Part shown: positions 1-7,608 of the stretch, one piece after another | How positions within the stretch are numbered: position 1 is the first letter of the stretch | How the letters are laid out: each line of letters starts with the position of its first letter | Source of the DNA: an uncultured Sutterella sp. | GTDB lineage: Bacteria; Pseudomonadota; Gammaproteobacteria; Burkholderiales; Burkholderiaceae_F | NCBI GenBank assembly: GCA_900544255.1 | Contig: UQUM01000002.1 | Span: 1-64,000 of the forward strand | Length of the DNA: 64,000 nt | Direction: 5' to 3' | Program-made: the position numbers and the translations under genes | The notes under the pieces: generated by a model | What the model was told of the DNA's origin: nothing | Databases searched by the model: none | What the model saw: the letters and a program-made list of their open reading frames with translations, nothing else

Positions 1-1
1 G

Positions 2-74
2 AGCGGGAGACGAGTCTCGAACTCGCGACCTCAACCTTGGCAAGGTTGCGCTCTACCAACTGAGCTACTCCCGC
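2..74 (-). tRNA. tRNA-Gly (GCC), copy 2 of a tandem pair
   Basis: The cloverleaf reads on the minus strand, with acceptor arms GCGGGAG and CTCCCGC. The anticodon loop TTGCCAA gives anticodon GCC (glycine), and the T-arm contains GTTCGAGAC. The body is identical to the copy at 132-203. The 3' CCA would fall at the window edge and only its first C is visible. It is downstream of the other copy and probably shares its promoter. Confidence 0.95.
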
Positions 75-127
75 GTCACTTAGGACGCATCGGCCAAAAC
101 CGATGTTGGTGATCTGAAGCAATTTCG

Positions 128-203
128 TGGAGCGGGAGACGAGTCTCGAACTCGCGACCTCAACCTTGGCAAGGTTGCGCTCTACCAACTGAGCTACTCC
201 CGC
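128..203 (-). tRNA. tRNA-Gly (GCC), copy 1 of a tandem pair, CCA encoded
   Basis: This is a minus-strand cloverleaf identical in body to the neighbouring copy. The anticodon is GCC, the 5' end is at 203, and an encoded CCA lies at 128-130. It is the promoter-proximal copy: a strong promoter lies immediately upstream at 220-247. The two copies are about 55 bases apart and likely form one transcript. Confidence 0.96.
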
Positions 204-219
204 AGCGAAGAGGATGCGA

Positions 220-247
220 ATTTTACAGAGTCGGAAAGCCTTGTCAA
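220..247 (-). promoter_or_regulatory. Sigma-70 promoter of the tRNA-Gly pair
   Basis: On the minus strand, TTGACA (242-247) and TAAAAT (220-225) are separated by 16 bases. The -10 box ends 16 bases before the mature tRNA 5' end at 203, a normal spacing for a tRNA leader. Confidence 0.75.
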
Positions 248-300
248 GCATCCGTCCCAACTTTTTGCAGAATCCTCCCGATTCCGTTCTATTTCGGCCG

Positions 301-1221
301 CTATTTCTCCGGAGTAAAGGTTTTGCCGAGGCCCTTCGGAACATTCATCGCAATCCACTTCGGATTGTGACTGATCAAGACGAGCACCAGAATCGTCGCC
401 AGGTACGGCGCCATCGACATCAATTGCGACGGAATGCCGATACCCGCCGCCTGGAAACTGAGCTGCACCATCGTCACGCCGCCGAAGAGGTAAGCCCCCA
501 ACACGATGCGCAGCGGTCGCCACGTCGCAAACGTCACGAGCGCGAGCGCAATCCAGCCGCGGCCGGCCGTCATTCCTTCAGCCCACAGGGGCGTATAAAC
601 AAGCGACAAATAAGCGCCCGCCACCCCCGTCATCAGGCCGCCGAAAAGGAGCGCCGCAAACCGGATCGTACGCACCGGGTACCCCAAGGCGTAAGCGGAC
701 TTCGGGGATTCCCCCGCCGCCCGCAGGATGAGGCCCCAACGGCTCTTATAGAGAAAACACGCGGCCGCCCCCGCCATAAAAAGAGCGACGTACACCAAGA
801 CGTGCGACGAAAAGAAGGCGTCGCCCACAAACGGAATGTCCCTTAAAAAAGGAATGCCTTCGCAAGCGCGCGCAGCCAAGGACACCCCCTGCAGGGGTTG
901 ACCGATGAAAGCCGCAAGCCCCGCACCGAAAATCGCCATTGCAAGACCGGCGGCGTTTTGGTTTGCGTAAAGCCCCAGCGTCAGAAAACCGAAAAGCGCC
1001 GAAAGCGCCATTCCAACCAAAGCCGCCGCGGCAAAGCCCAGGAAAAAGGAACCGGTGAGGTAGCAGGTGCCGAATCCCGCGACCGCCCCCATCAGCATGA
1101 TGCCTTCGATCCCGAGGTTAAGCACCCCGCTCCTTTCGTGAATGAGAATCCCGATCCCCGCCAAAAGAAGCGGCGTCCCCGCGTTCAGCGTCGAGGCAAT
1201 CAAAGCAGCCGTCGCACTCAT
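301..1221 (-). CDS. Nucleoside-type ABC transporter permease (NupQ/YufQ-like)
   Basis: This 306-residue inner-membrane permease has about eight to ten hydrophobic segments. Its N-terminal stretch (about residues 20-50, ...GVLNLGIEGIMLMGA...) is the hallmark of the BPD_transp_2 permeases of Bmp-type purine nucleoside importers. The ATG overlaps the TGA of the upstream permease by four bases (1218-1221), so the two are translationally coupled. It is the last gene of a three-gene operon (ATPase, permease, permease). Nucleoside is the likely substrate class by family, but no binding protein is present here to support it. Simple sugars are the main alternative. Confidence 0.88.
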   Translation of the reverse strand: MSATAALIASTLNAGTPLLLAGIGILIHERSGVLNLGIEGIMLMGAVAGFGTCYLTGSFFLGFAAAALVGMALSALFGFLTLGLYANQNAAGLAMAIFGAGLAAFIGQPLQGVSLAARACEGIPFLRDIPFVGDAFFSSHVLVYVALFMAGAAACFLYKSRWGLILRAAGESPKSAYALGYPVRTIRFAALLFGGLMTGVAGAYLSLVYTPLWAEGMTAGRGWIALALVTFATWRPLRIVLGAYLFGGVTMVQLSFQAAGIGIPSQLMSMAPYLATILVLVLISHNPKWIAMNVPKGLGKTFTPEK

Positions 1222-2306
1222 TTCGTCGTCCCCTTATTCGCAAATCCTACCCACTTCAAGCGGTACAAAACCCCGACGTCACAAATCAGAAGGAAAAACA
1301 AGAGCAGCCCCTGATACACCCCGGTAATGGACGACGGAAGCCCCAAACGGCTTTGCCCCAATTCGCCGCCCAAGTAAAAGAGCGCCAGCACGAACGCCGC
1401 CGGGATGCAGCCCACGGGACTCAAGCGTCCGGCAAAAGCGACGATGATGGCGGCAAAACCATACCCCGGACTGATGTTGAGCGTCAGCTGTCCCACCGGA
1501 CCCGCCGCTTCGCAGATACCGGCCAAGCCTGCGCACCCCCCGGAAATCAGCATCACGGTCCAAATGAGGCGTGACGGATTAAATCCCGCATACTTTGCCG
1601 CCAAAGGCGCCATACCGGACACGCGAATCTGAAAACCGATGAAGAATCGGCTCATCAAAAGAGCGCCCGTCAATGCGAGCACTACCGCCATCACAAAGCC
1701 CCAGCCCAAACGGTAGAACCCCGGAATCGTCGGCACCGACGCCGCTGCTTCAAAAAGCGGCGACTGCGGGAAACCGAACCCGTCCGGATCCTGCATGGGC
1801 CCCTGCAGGCACCAAGCTAAAAAGAACTGCGCCACATAAACGAGCATCAGGCTCACGAGAATTTCGTTGGCGTTGAATTTATCTTTTAAAAGCGCCGTCA
1901 GGCCGCCCCAGAGCGCTCCGCCCGCAACCCCTGCCAAGAGTACCGGCACGAGGTACCACATACCGGCGTCCGGCGGACACTGAAGCGCCGCCCAGGTACC
2001 CGCCACCGCCCCCATCACAAGCTGGCCTTCCGCACCGATATTCCATATGTTGGCGCGGTAGCAGAGCGTGAGGCCCGCCGCACACAAGAGAAGCGGCGTC
2101 ATTTTGACCCCGACCTCACACCACCCCCGTAAGTTTTCCAAGGGCGCCACTAAAAACACGTACAAGGACGACATCGAATCCTTGCCGAGGAACGCAAAAA
2201 GCGCCGCCCCCACCAAAACCGTCAGAACGAGCGCCGCCACGGGCGACAACCAGCGCATCGTTTTGGAAGGTTCCGAACGAACCGTGAGTCGAATCGGAAA
2301 CTGCAT
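1218..2306 (-). CDS. Nucleoside-type ABC transporter permease (NupP/YufP-like)
   Basis: This 362-residue polytopic permease is the larger of the pair typical of Bmp/Nup importers. It has an N-terminal membrane segment (about residues 20-45), then the BPD_transp_2 core with the motif NIGAEGQLVMGA near residue 90, which parallels NLGIEG in the partner. Its ATG directly follows the TAA of the ATPase gene (2307-2309), with GGAG just upstream inside the previous reading frame. Its own TGA overlaps the next start. With its neighbours it should form a two-permease, one-ATPase importer. Confidence 0.88.
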   Translation of the reverse strand: MQFPIRLTVRSEPSKTMRWLSPVAALVLTVLVGAALFAFLGKDSMSSLYVFLVAPLENLRGWCEVGVKMTPLLLCAAGLTLCYRANIWNIGAEGQLVMGAVAGTWAALQCPPDAGMWYLVPVLLAGVAGGALWGGLTALLKDKFNANEILVSLMLVYVAQFFLAWCLQGPMQDPDGFGFPQSPLFEAAASVPTIPGFYRLGWGFVMAVVLALTGALLMSRFFIGFQIRVSGMAPLAAKYAGFNPSRLIWTVMLISGGCAGLAGICEAAGPVGQLTLNISPGYGFAAIIVAFAGRLSPVGCIPAAFVLALFYLGGELGQSRLGLPSSITGVYQGLLLFFLLICDVGVLYRLKWVGFANKGTTK

Positions 2307-3857
2307 TTACTTCTCCTTCTCGCGGGCCTCAGGGGCGTCTTCCGCATTTTTTCCGGGTTTATAGCTGCAGCCGGCCCAGAGCCCCGCCATCCACAAACCG
2401 ATTTCTTCCACCGTAATCGAATCCACGGGCACCGCAGGCGAAATGCATCCGCGGTACATCACGGCAATCCGGTCGCAGACGGCAAAAAGTTCATCCACTT
2501 CTTCGGAGACAATCAAAAGACCCGCCCCCTGATCCCGTAGTTCGAGCAGAGCGTTGTGAATGACGGTCGCCGCCCCTACGTCCACGCCCCACGTAGGCTG
2601 GTCGATCATCAAAACGGCCGGGTGATTCATCACTTCGCGTCCCACTACGTATTTCTGCAGGTTCCCGCCGGACAGGGCCTGAGCTTCGCTTTTACCGCGC
2701 CGACCGCTTGCGACCTTAAAGCGATCGATCACACGGTCGGTAAAGTCCGCGACGGCGTTTTTGCGGATAATGCCCTGCGCATGGAACTGATCGCCGGTCA
2801 AAAGCGTATTTTCTTCGAGTGCCAATTCAGGCACCGCCCCGTGCCCCAGGCGTTCTTCCGGAACGTACCGCAGTCCCAAACGACGCCGTTGCTCGGGGTT
2901 CAACTTCGTAACGTCTTCGCCCATCAGGATGACGCTCCCCTCCCGGGGTTTCAATTCCCCGGCAAGCACCCCCAATAAGCGTGACTGGCCGTTCCCGCTG
3001 ATGCCGGCAATGCCGACGATTTCCCCGGCACGCACCGTGAGGCGCACATTCTTTAAGCCGCAGATGCGTTTTCCGCCGTCCAGGTTGAGTTTCTTGATGA
3101 CGAGCGCGTCGCGCCCGGGCTCGCCGTGTCGACGCATGAGTTTCGGCGGTTCCGCACCGATCATGAGACGCGCCAACGTATCGGCCGTTTCTTTTTTCGG
3201 ATTGACGGTCGTCACCACTTTTCCCTGCCGCAGCACGGTGCAGCTGTCGGCGAGATCGCGGATTTCATCCAACTTATGAGAAATAAAGATGATGGAGAGC
3301 CCTTCGGCCGCAAGCTGCTTCAAGGTCATGAAGAGACGCTTTACGGCCTGGGGCGTCAAAACGGACGTCGGTTCATCGAGAATCAAAAGTTTCGGTTCCG
3401 TCATCAGCGCCCGGATGATTTCCACGCGCTGCCGCTCGCCCATAGAGAGCTCGGCAACAAAACTGTCGGGCTCAATTTCAAGCCCGTAACGCTTTCCGAG
3501 TTCGAGAACCTTTTCAGAGACTTCCGCCAAGTTCGGCCCTTTTTCGAGCCCCAAGAGCACATTCTGCGCGACGGTGAGCGTTTCAAAAAGCGCAAAATGC
3601 TGATGCACCATGGCAATTCCGAGCGTTCGCGCTTCGCCGGGCGAATGAATCACCACGGGCGTCCCGTCAAATTCAATCGTCCCAGAATCCGGCTGCACAG
3701 CCCCGTAAATGATCTTCATCAGCGTGGACTTGCCGGCGCCGTTTTCGCCGAGTACCGCAAGCACCTTGCCGGGATCAACTTCAAGGCTGATGCCGTCGTT
3801 CGCCCGCACGCCGGGATAAGTTTTGGTGATGTCTTTGAGCCGCAGTCGCGCCGTCAC
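2307..3857 (-). CDS. Nucleoside-type ABC transporter ATP-binding protein (NupO/YufO-like)
   Basis: This 516-residue protein has two fused ABC cassettes, as in RbsA/NupO. The first Walker A is GENGAGKST at residues 37-45, followed by a signature LSMGERQRVEI and a Walker B ending ILDEPTSVLTP. The second cassette has the degenerate Walker A GISGNGQSR and signature LSGGNLQK, as is usual for this family. It starts at GTG with a good AGGAG site upstream. It is the first gene of the operon and couples ATP hydrolysis to uptake. The usual BmpA-type lipoprotein gene does not precede it. The C-terminus carries an acidic/basic tail of about 20 residues. Confidence 0.9.
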   Translation of the reverse strand: MTARLRLKDITKTYPGVRANDGISLEVDPGKVLAVLGENGAGKSTLMKIIYGAVQPDSGTIEFDGTPVVIHSPGEARTLGIAMVHQHFALFETLTVAQNVLLGLEKGPNLAEVSEKVLELGKRYGLEIEPDSFVAELSMGERQRVEIIRALMTEPKLLILDEPTSVLTPQAVKRLFMTLKQLAAEGLSIIFISHKLDEIRDLADSCTVLRQGKVVTTVNPKKETADTLARLMIGAEPPKLMRRHGEPGRDALVIKKLNLDGGKRICGLKNVRLTVRAGEIVGIAGISGNGQSRLLGVLAGELKPREGSVILMGEDVTKLNPEQRRRLGLRYVPEERLGHGAVPELALEENTLLTGDQFHAQGIIRKNAVADFTDRVIDRFKVASGRRGKSEAQALSGGNLQKYVVGREVMNHPAVLMIDQPTWGVDVGAATVIHNALLELRDQGAGLLIVSEEVDELFAVCDRIAVMYRGCISPAVPVDSITVEEIGLWMAGLWAGCSYKPGKNAEDAPEAREKEK

Positions 3858-4206
3858 AGCGGAATCTCCTGAAACAATGGCAAAAGGGAGAACCGTTCAA
3901 AAAGTGCGCTCTGCTTTTCCCGTCATTTCTCCTTTACGTCCCTCGTCTTACGCTTGGCGCACCGCTTTCGAACGAAACGGCGGAATTCTAACGGTTTCAG
4001 CCTTCAGGCGACGCGGTTTTTCCCCATGTTCCGCCGGATTTTTTACCTCCCTATATTCCTTCAAACTTCCTGCAAACCCCGTCTGCCGGGGTTCCGTCCG
4101 AAGGAGCTTACGTCGCCCTCACCGACTTTAGAAAATTATTTTTACTTGTTTTACAACACTTTACCCCGTAAAAAACCGAAGCGACGCAATTTTATGCGCC
4201 GAAAAC
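3858..4206. other. Gene-free stretch upstream of the nucleoside importer
   Basis: About 350 bases between the GTG of the ABC ATPase (minus strand) and the tRNA-Arg promoter (plus strand). I found no convincing coding sequence, riboswitch or repeat. The promoter of the importer operon must lie here, but I could not single out a clear -35/-10 pair. Confidence 0.4.
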
Positions 4207-4234
4207 TTGCATTTCGTCAAAACCTTCTTAAAAT
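4207..4234 (+). promoter_or_regulatory. Promoter of tRNA-Arg
   Basis: TTGCAT (4207-4212) and TAAAAT (4229-4234) are spaced by 16 bases. A 7-bp hairpin (CGCTTCG 4242-4248 with CGAAGCG 4258-4264) lies in the leader before the mature tRNA at 4281. Confidence 0.6.
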
Positions 4235-4280
4235 GCGCCCTCGCTTCGAACGAAAAGCGAAGCGCGATGTTTCAAAGGTT

Positions 4281-4357
4281 GCGCCGGTAGCTCAGTTGGA
4301 TAGAGTACCTGGCTACGAACCAGGGGGTCGCGGGTTCGAATCCTACCCGGCGCACCA
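4281..4357 (+). tRNA. tRNA-Arg (ACG), CCA encoded
   Basis: This is a complete cloverleaf of 77 bases. The acceptor arms GCGCCGG and CCGGCGC pair, the anticodon loop CTACGAA gives ACG (read as ICG), the T-arm contains GGTTCGAAT, and CCA is encoded at 4355-4357. A rho-independent terminator follows at 4381-4406, so it is a single-gene transcript. Confidence 0.97.
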
Positions 4358-4380
4358 AACGCCTTTGAAACCACCCAATA

Positions 4381-4406
4381 AGCTCAGCTTCGGCTGGGCT
4401 TTTTTG
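4381..4406 (+). terminator. Terminator of tRNA-Arg
   Basis: AGCTCAGC and GCTGGGCT form an 8-bp stem (one G-T pair) around a TTCG tetraloop, followed directly by a run of T. Confidence 0.85.
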
Positions 4407-4699
4407 TTACCGGCGCCGCGCGGACAAAAAAAAGCCGCTGCGTCGGACGCCCCGGAAAACTTCCGGCGCCCGGCACTTCTTTCGCATCGTCCCTTCAATG
4501 CTGACCCAAGCACACCCGGCGAAATTTCCCCTGCCCCGTTTCCCCACAAGTCTTTGACTTTGACCTGTCCGTTGCAGTCCTTTCTGCCGGCTCTCCGACC
4601 GTCATCCGTCGGCGCCGCTCATCAGCTCATTCGATGCGAAAGAAACGCCGTGATCCAAACGCAGCGGTTCTAACATACCACCAAAGGAGATGTCATCGA

Positions 4700-4749
4700 A
4701 TCGTAGGTTCCCTGTCCTCGTGTTCGAGACAGGGGTATTAAACCACGAT
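4700..4749 (+). other. Extended imperfect hairpin (possible structured RNA or decayed tRNA)
   Basis: Bases 4700-4709 pair with 4741-4749 (one bulged A at 4705). Bases 4710-4716 (CCCTGTC) pair with 4728-4734 (GACAGGG). After a bulged C, TCG and CGA close on a TGTT loop. Six unpaired bases (4735-4740) sit on the 3' side. No T-run follows, so it is not a simple terminator. The apical part (GTTCGAGAC) recalls a tRNA T-arm, but I could not fold a complete tRNA. It lies in an otherwise gene-free stretch (4407-4936) and could be a leader structure of the lipoprotein/nitrogenase-like operon. Confidence 0.4.
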
Positions 4750-4936
4750 CCCCCAGCAAAATCCATTGTTTTGAGGCCTCTAAACCATTTTTTTACGTAA
4801 AGTTCTGTTTCAATCCATCCCTTCAGGCAACTTTCTCCGCTCTTTTACCTACCTCTATAGTGGTATTTACTTCATTGGCTCAACCGTTGGTCGCCGCTAC
4901 AATGACTGCACTTCTGAGTTTTCTTCTCCATTTGTC

Positions 4937-5482
4937 ATGTTCCGACGACTTACGCTGAGCCTTCTTCTCCCCGTTCTCATCACCGGGTGTCAAAACTTCG
5001 GACAACCCACCGAGGCCGATCTCGCGGCCCAGGCTCGGAATATGCCGACCGAAAAAGACCTGGCGACCCGATTTGAATTGGTGGCCGAGATGTACCGCGA
5101 CATCTGCACGGCTCCTGAATACGAAGCCTACTTTGTAAAAACGCCGTGTCTGCCGACGCTGGCCACCAAGCGCCAACTCGCCGACCGCACGAAAATCACT
5201 CCGGCCGAAGCCCGCGCCATGCGGGGCGTGATGAAGGAAGTCGCGGAACTCAATCACGAAACCCGGGAACTGATGCGCAAAACCGGCATTGACATCTACG
5301 TGCAGCGCGCCGACCGCGCCCAAAGCGTCATTGATCCCCTGATTCTTGAAAATCAGGAAGCACTGCTCACACGCGCCGTTACCTGGGGCGAATACAACCA
5401 AAAGCGAAGCGAACTCGCGCGTCTTGCCCCGGACGCCGCCGGCGACTTCGAAGGCACCGATCTCAAACTCGATACCCACTAA
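4937..5482 (+). CDS. Lipoprotein of unknown function, first gene before the nitrogenase-like operon
   Basis: This 181-residue protein has a type II signal peptide: MFRR, a hydrophobic stretch, and the lipobox LITGC with the lipidated Cys at residue 18. The mature part is helical and charged, with two further cysteines near residues 56 and 70 that could form a disulfide. I recognise no domain. It ends six bases before the NifH-like gene, which has no good ribosome-binding site of its own. The two are therefore probably co-transcribed and coupled, although a periplasm-facing lipoprotein is an odd partner for a cytoplasmic reductase. Confidence 0.75.
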   Translation: MFRRLTLSLLLPVLITGCQNFGQPTEADLAAQARNMPTEKDLATRFELVAEMYRDICTAPEYEAYFVKTPCLPTLATKRQLADRTKITPAEARAMRGVMKEVAELNHETRELMRKTGIDIYVQRADRAQSVIDPLILENQEALLTRAVTWGEYNQKRSELARLAPDAAGDFEGTDLKLDTH

Positions 5483-5488
5483 TTCTCT

Positions 5489-6289
5489 ATGTACCGCATT
5501 GCTATTTATGGAAAAGGCGGCATCGGCAAATCGACAACCGTCAGCAACTTGGCCGCAGCGCTCGCTGCCGAAGGCAAAACCGTCCTTCAGATCGGCTGCG
5601 ACCCCAAGGCCGACTCCACGATCGCCCATACGCGCGGCCGCCGGATTCCGAGCGTCTTGGAAGTGCTGCGCACGAAGCCCGCGTCCGACGTCAAACTTGA
5701 AGACATCGTGACGCGCGCTGAAAACGGCGTCTGGTGCGCTGAAGCAGGCGGCCCCACGCCCGGCACGGGCTGTGCCGGCCGCGGCATCGTCGCCGCCTTC
5801 GAGTCCCTCACGGCCGTCAAAGCCTTTGAAACCATCTGTCCCGACGTCGTCTTTTACGACGTATTGGGCGACGTCGTCTGCGGGGGCTTTGCCATGCCCA
5901 TTCGCAAGGGCTACGCCGAAAACGTCTTCATCGTAACGTCCGGCGAAAACATGGCGATCTACGCCGCCGGCAACATCGCCGCCGCGGTCGCCAACTACAA
6001 AAACCGCGGGTATGCCCAGTTGGCGGGCCTCATCCTCAATCGGCGCAACGTCGAACGCGAAGACGAAAAAGTCACGGACCTCGCGCAGACCGTCGGAGCC
6101 CCCGTGGTGGCAAAACTCCCCCGCGATCCGCTCATTCAGGCCGCTGAAGACAAAAAGATGACCGTCGTCGAAGCATTTTCCGATTCCGAATCCGCCGGCC
6201 ACTACCGTGAGTTAGCCCGGGCCGTCATCGCCGCAAGCCGCACGAGCGAATCGGCGCCCGTCATCCGCATCAGCGCAGGAGAACTCTGA
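5489..6289 (+). CDS. NifH-like ATP-dependent reductase (nitrogenase-like iron protein)
   Basis: This 266-residue NifH/BchL/CfbC-family P-loop ATPase has Walker A GKGGIGKST at residues 8-16 and the switch DPKADST at residues 38-44. Its two [4Fe-4S] ligands are Cys95 (GCAGRG) and Cys131 (DVVCGGF), matching Cys97 and Cys132 of Azotobacter NifH. In the family, a homodimer delivers single low-potential electrons to a NifDK-like partner with ATP hydrolysis. It is slightly shorter than true NifH (about 290). Its TGA overlaps the next ATG (TGATG). No nifB, nifE or nifN is present in the window, so nitrogen fixation is unlikely. A group IV/VI-type nitrogenase-like role is inferred. Confidence 0.9.
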   Translation: MYRIAIYGKGGIGKSTTVSNLAAALAAEGKTVLQIGCDPKADSTIAHTRGRRIPSVLEVLRTKPASDVKLEDIVTRAENGVWCAEAGGPTPGTGCAGRGIVAAFESLTAVKAFETICPDVVFYDVLGDVVCGGFAMPIRKGYAENVFIVTSGENMAIYAAGNIAAAVANYKNRGYAQLAGLILNRRNVEREDEKVTDLAQTVGAPVVAKLPRDPLIQAAEDKKMTVVEAFSDSESAGHYRELARAVIAASRTSESAPVIRISAGEL

Positions 6290-7608
6290 TGCCGCTTCTC
6301 AATTCCTCCGCGCCCCGGGGACTTACGATAACCGAGGCGAAGCTCCCCCTCACCTACAGCGCGGGACTGGAATACAGTGCACCCGCCCGCGGCACGTGGA
6401 CCATCATGCACTTAGGGCTCCTGATTCCGGAAACGCACATCATCTTCGTGTGCGCCCGCTGTTGCCTCAGGGGTGTTTCGATGTCCGCCGCAGAACTGCG
6501 GGCGCTGGATCGTTTTTCTACGATCACGATCGAAGACCGAAATCTCCTCGAAGGCGACACGGAAAAAGCCCTGATCGACGGCGTCACCGATATTTTGTCG
6601 CATCTCACGAAGCGCCCTCGCGGCGTCATCATTTACACAAGCTGCGTGCACGAATTCATCGGGAGCGACCTCACCTTCAGTTTTGAAACCCTGCGGGAAC
6701 GCTTCCCCGACATTCGCTTCACCGACGGCTACATGACGCCCATTTTGAGAAAGCGCATTACGCCCGACAAGCGAAACCGCCGCCAAATTTACACTCTGCT
6801 GCAGACATCGGACGTCCGAGACAACGGCGTCACGGTCGTGGGCGACGTGCGCCCCATGGCGGAGCATTCCGACTTCAGAGCGCTCGTAGAAGCTGCCCGT
6901 CTTCCCTGGCGCAGCATTACGGCCACGCGCACGTGGGCCGACTATCAGGCGCTCGGTGAGTCACGGTTTGCCGTTACGTTCAACCCTACGGCTGACGCCG
7001 CGATCGACTGGATGGCCGAACATTTAGGACAGAAAGTCCGACAGTTCTCCGCCCCGTGGCTTCCCGAAGCCATTGAAAAAGAAAAAAACGACCTCGCCCG
7101 TTTCCTCGGCATTGCGTTGACCGACGAATCCGAACGGCGTAATGAAGCTCTGGCGGCACTTGAAAACGCACGGACGACGATCGGTCGAACCCCGATTGCG
7201 TTGGATTACACCGCCACCACACGGCCGCTGTCGCTGGCGCGCCTCTTGGTGCGTTACGGTTTTAACGTCGTCCGCCTTTATATCGACGGGGTTCTGCCTG
7301 AAGAAACCGAAGACTTTGAAGCCCTCAAAACTGAAGCCCCGGCGCTCAAACTCTTCCCCACGGTCGCTGCGCGGATGGTACGTTCTCGACCGGAAGTTGA
7401 ACAAAAGGTTCTTGCCGTCGGGCAAAAAGCGGCTTGGTACGAACATACCGATCACTTTGTGAACATGGTCGAAGGCGACGGCGCAGACGGTTGGCGAGGA
7501 ATTTTGTATTTCGCCCGACTGCTCACCGACGCTTTTCTGCACGCGAAACCCGCTAAGGATGTGATTCAGATCAAAGCCTTGGGCTGCACGAAGGGAGGCT
7601 GTCTGTGA
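6289..7608 (+). CDS. Nitrogenase component 1-like protein (NifD-like), group uncertain
   Basis: This 439-residue protein of the oxidoreductase/nitrogenase component 1 family has a Cys-rich segment at residues 55-59 (CARCC). TSCVHEFIGSDL around Cys119 corresponds to the NifD segment ECPIGLIGDDI that holds a P-cluster ligand. An unusual C-terminal tail ends with two cysteines (residues 434 and 438). I see no clear equivalent of the NifD FeMo-cofactor Cys/His pair. It overlaps the NifH-like gene by one base and the next gene by four, so the three should be made together. The reaction is unknown. Relatives include CfbD and methylthio-alkane reductase subunits. Confidence 0.82.
   Translation: MPLLNSSAPRGLTITEAKLPLTYSAGLEYSAPARGTWTIMHLGLLIPETHIIFVCARCCLRGVSMSAAELRALDRFSTITIEDRNLLEGDTEKALIDGVTDILSHLTKRPRGVIIYTSCVHEFIGSDLTFSFETLRERFPDIRFTDGYMTPILRKRITPDKRNRRQIYTLLQTSDVRDNGVTVVGDVRPMAEHSDFRALVEAARLPWRSITATRTWADYQALGESRFAVTFNPTADAAIDWMAEHLGQKVRQFSAPWLPEAIEKEKNDLARFLGIALTDESERRNEALAALENARTTIGRTPIALDYTATTRPLSLARLLVRYGFNVVRLYIDGVLPEETEDFEALKTEAPALKLFPTVAARMVRSRPEVEQKVLAVGQKAAWYEHTDHFVNMVEGDGADGWRGILYFARLLTDAFLHAKPAKDVIQIKALGCTKGGCL

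Noticed and set aside
3858..4206. Purine riboswitch upstream of the nucleoside-type importer
   Set aside because: No purine aptamer core (paired P1 with conserved loop-loop motifs) could be found on the minus strand.
4700..4749. An additional tRNA gene
   Set aside because: Only a T-arm-like apex is present; no D-arm, anticodon arm or 7-bp acceptor could be folded.
4880..6202. A 440-codon open frame antisense to the lipoprotein and NifH-like genes
   Set aside because: It is the mirror of a well-supported coding sequence with Cys and P-loop motifs; its own translation has no recognisable motifs and is rich in Gly/Phe/Val runs typical of antisense frames in GC-rich DNA.
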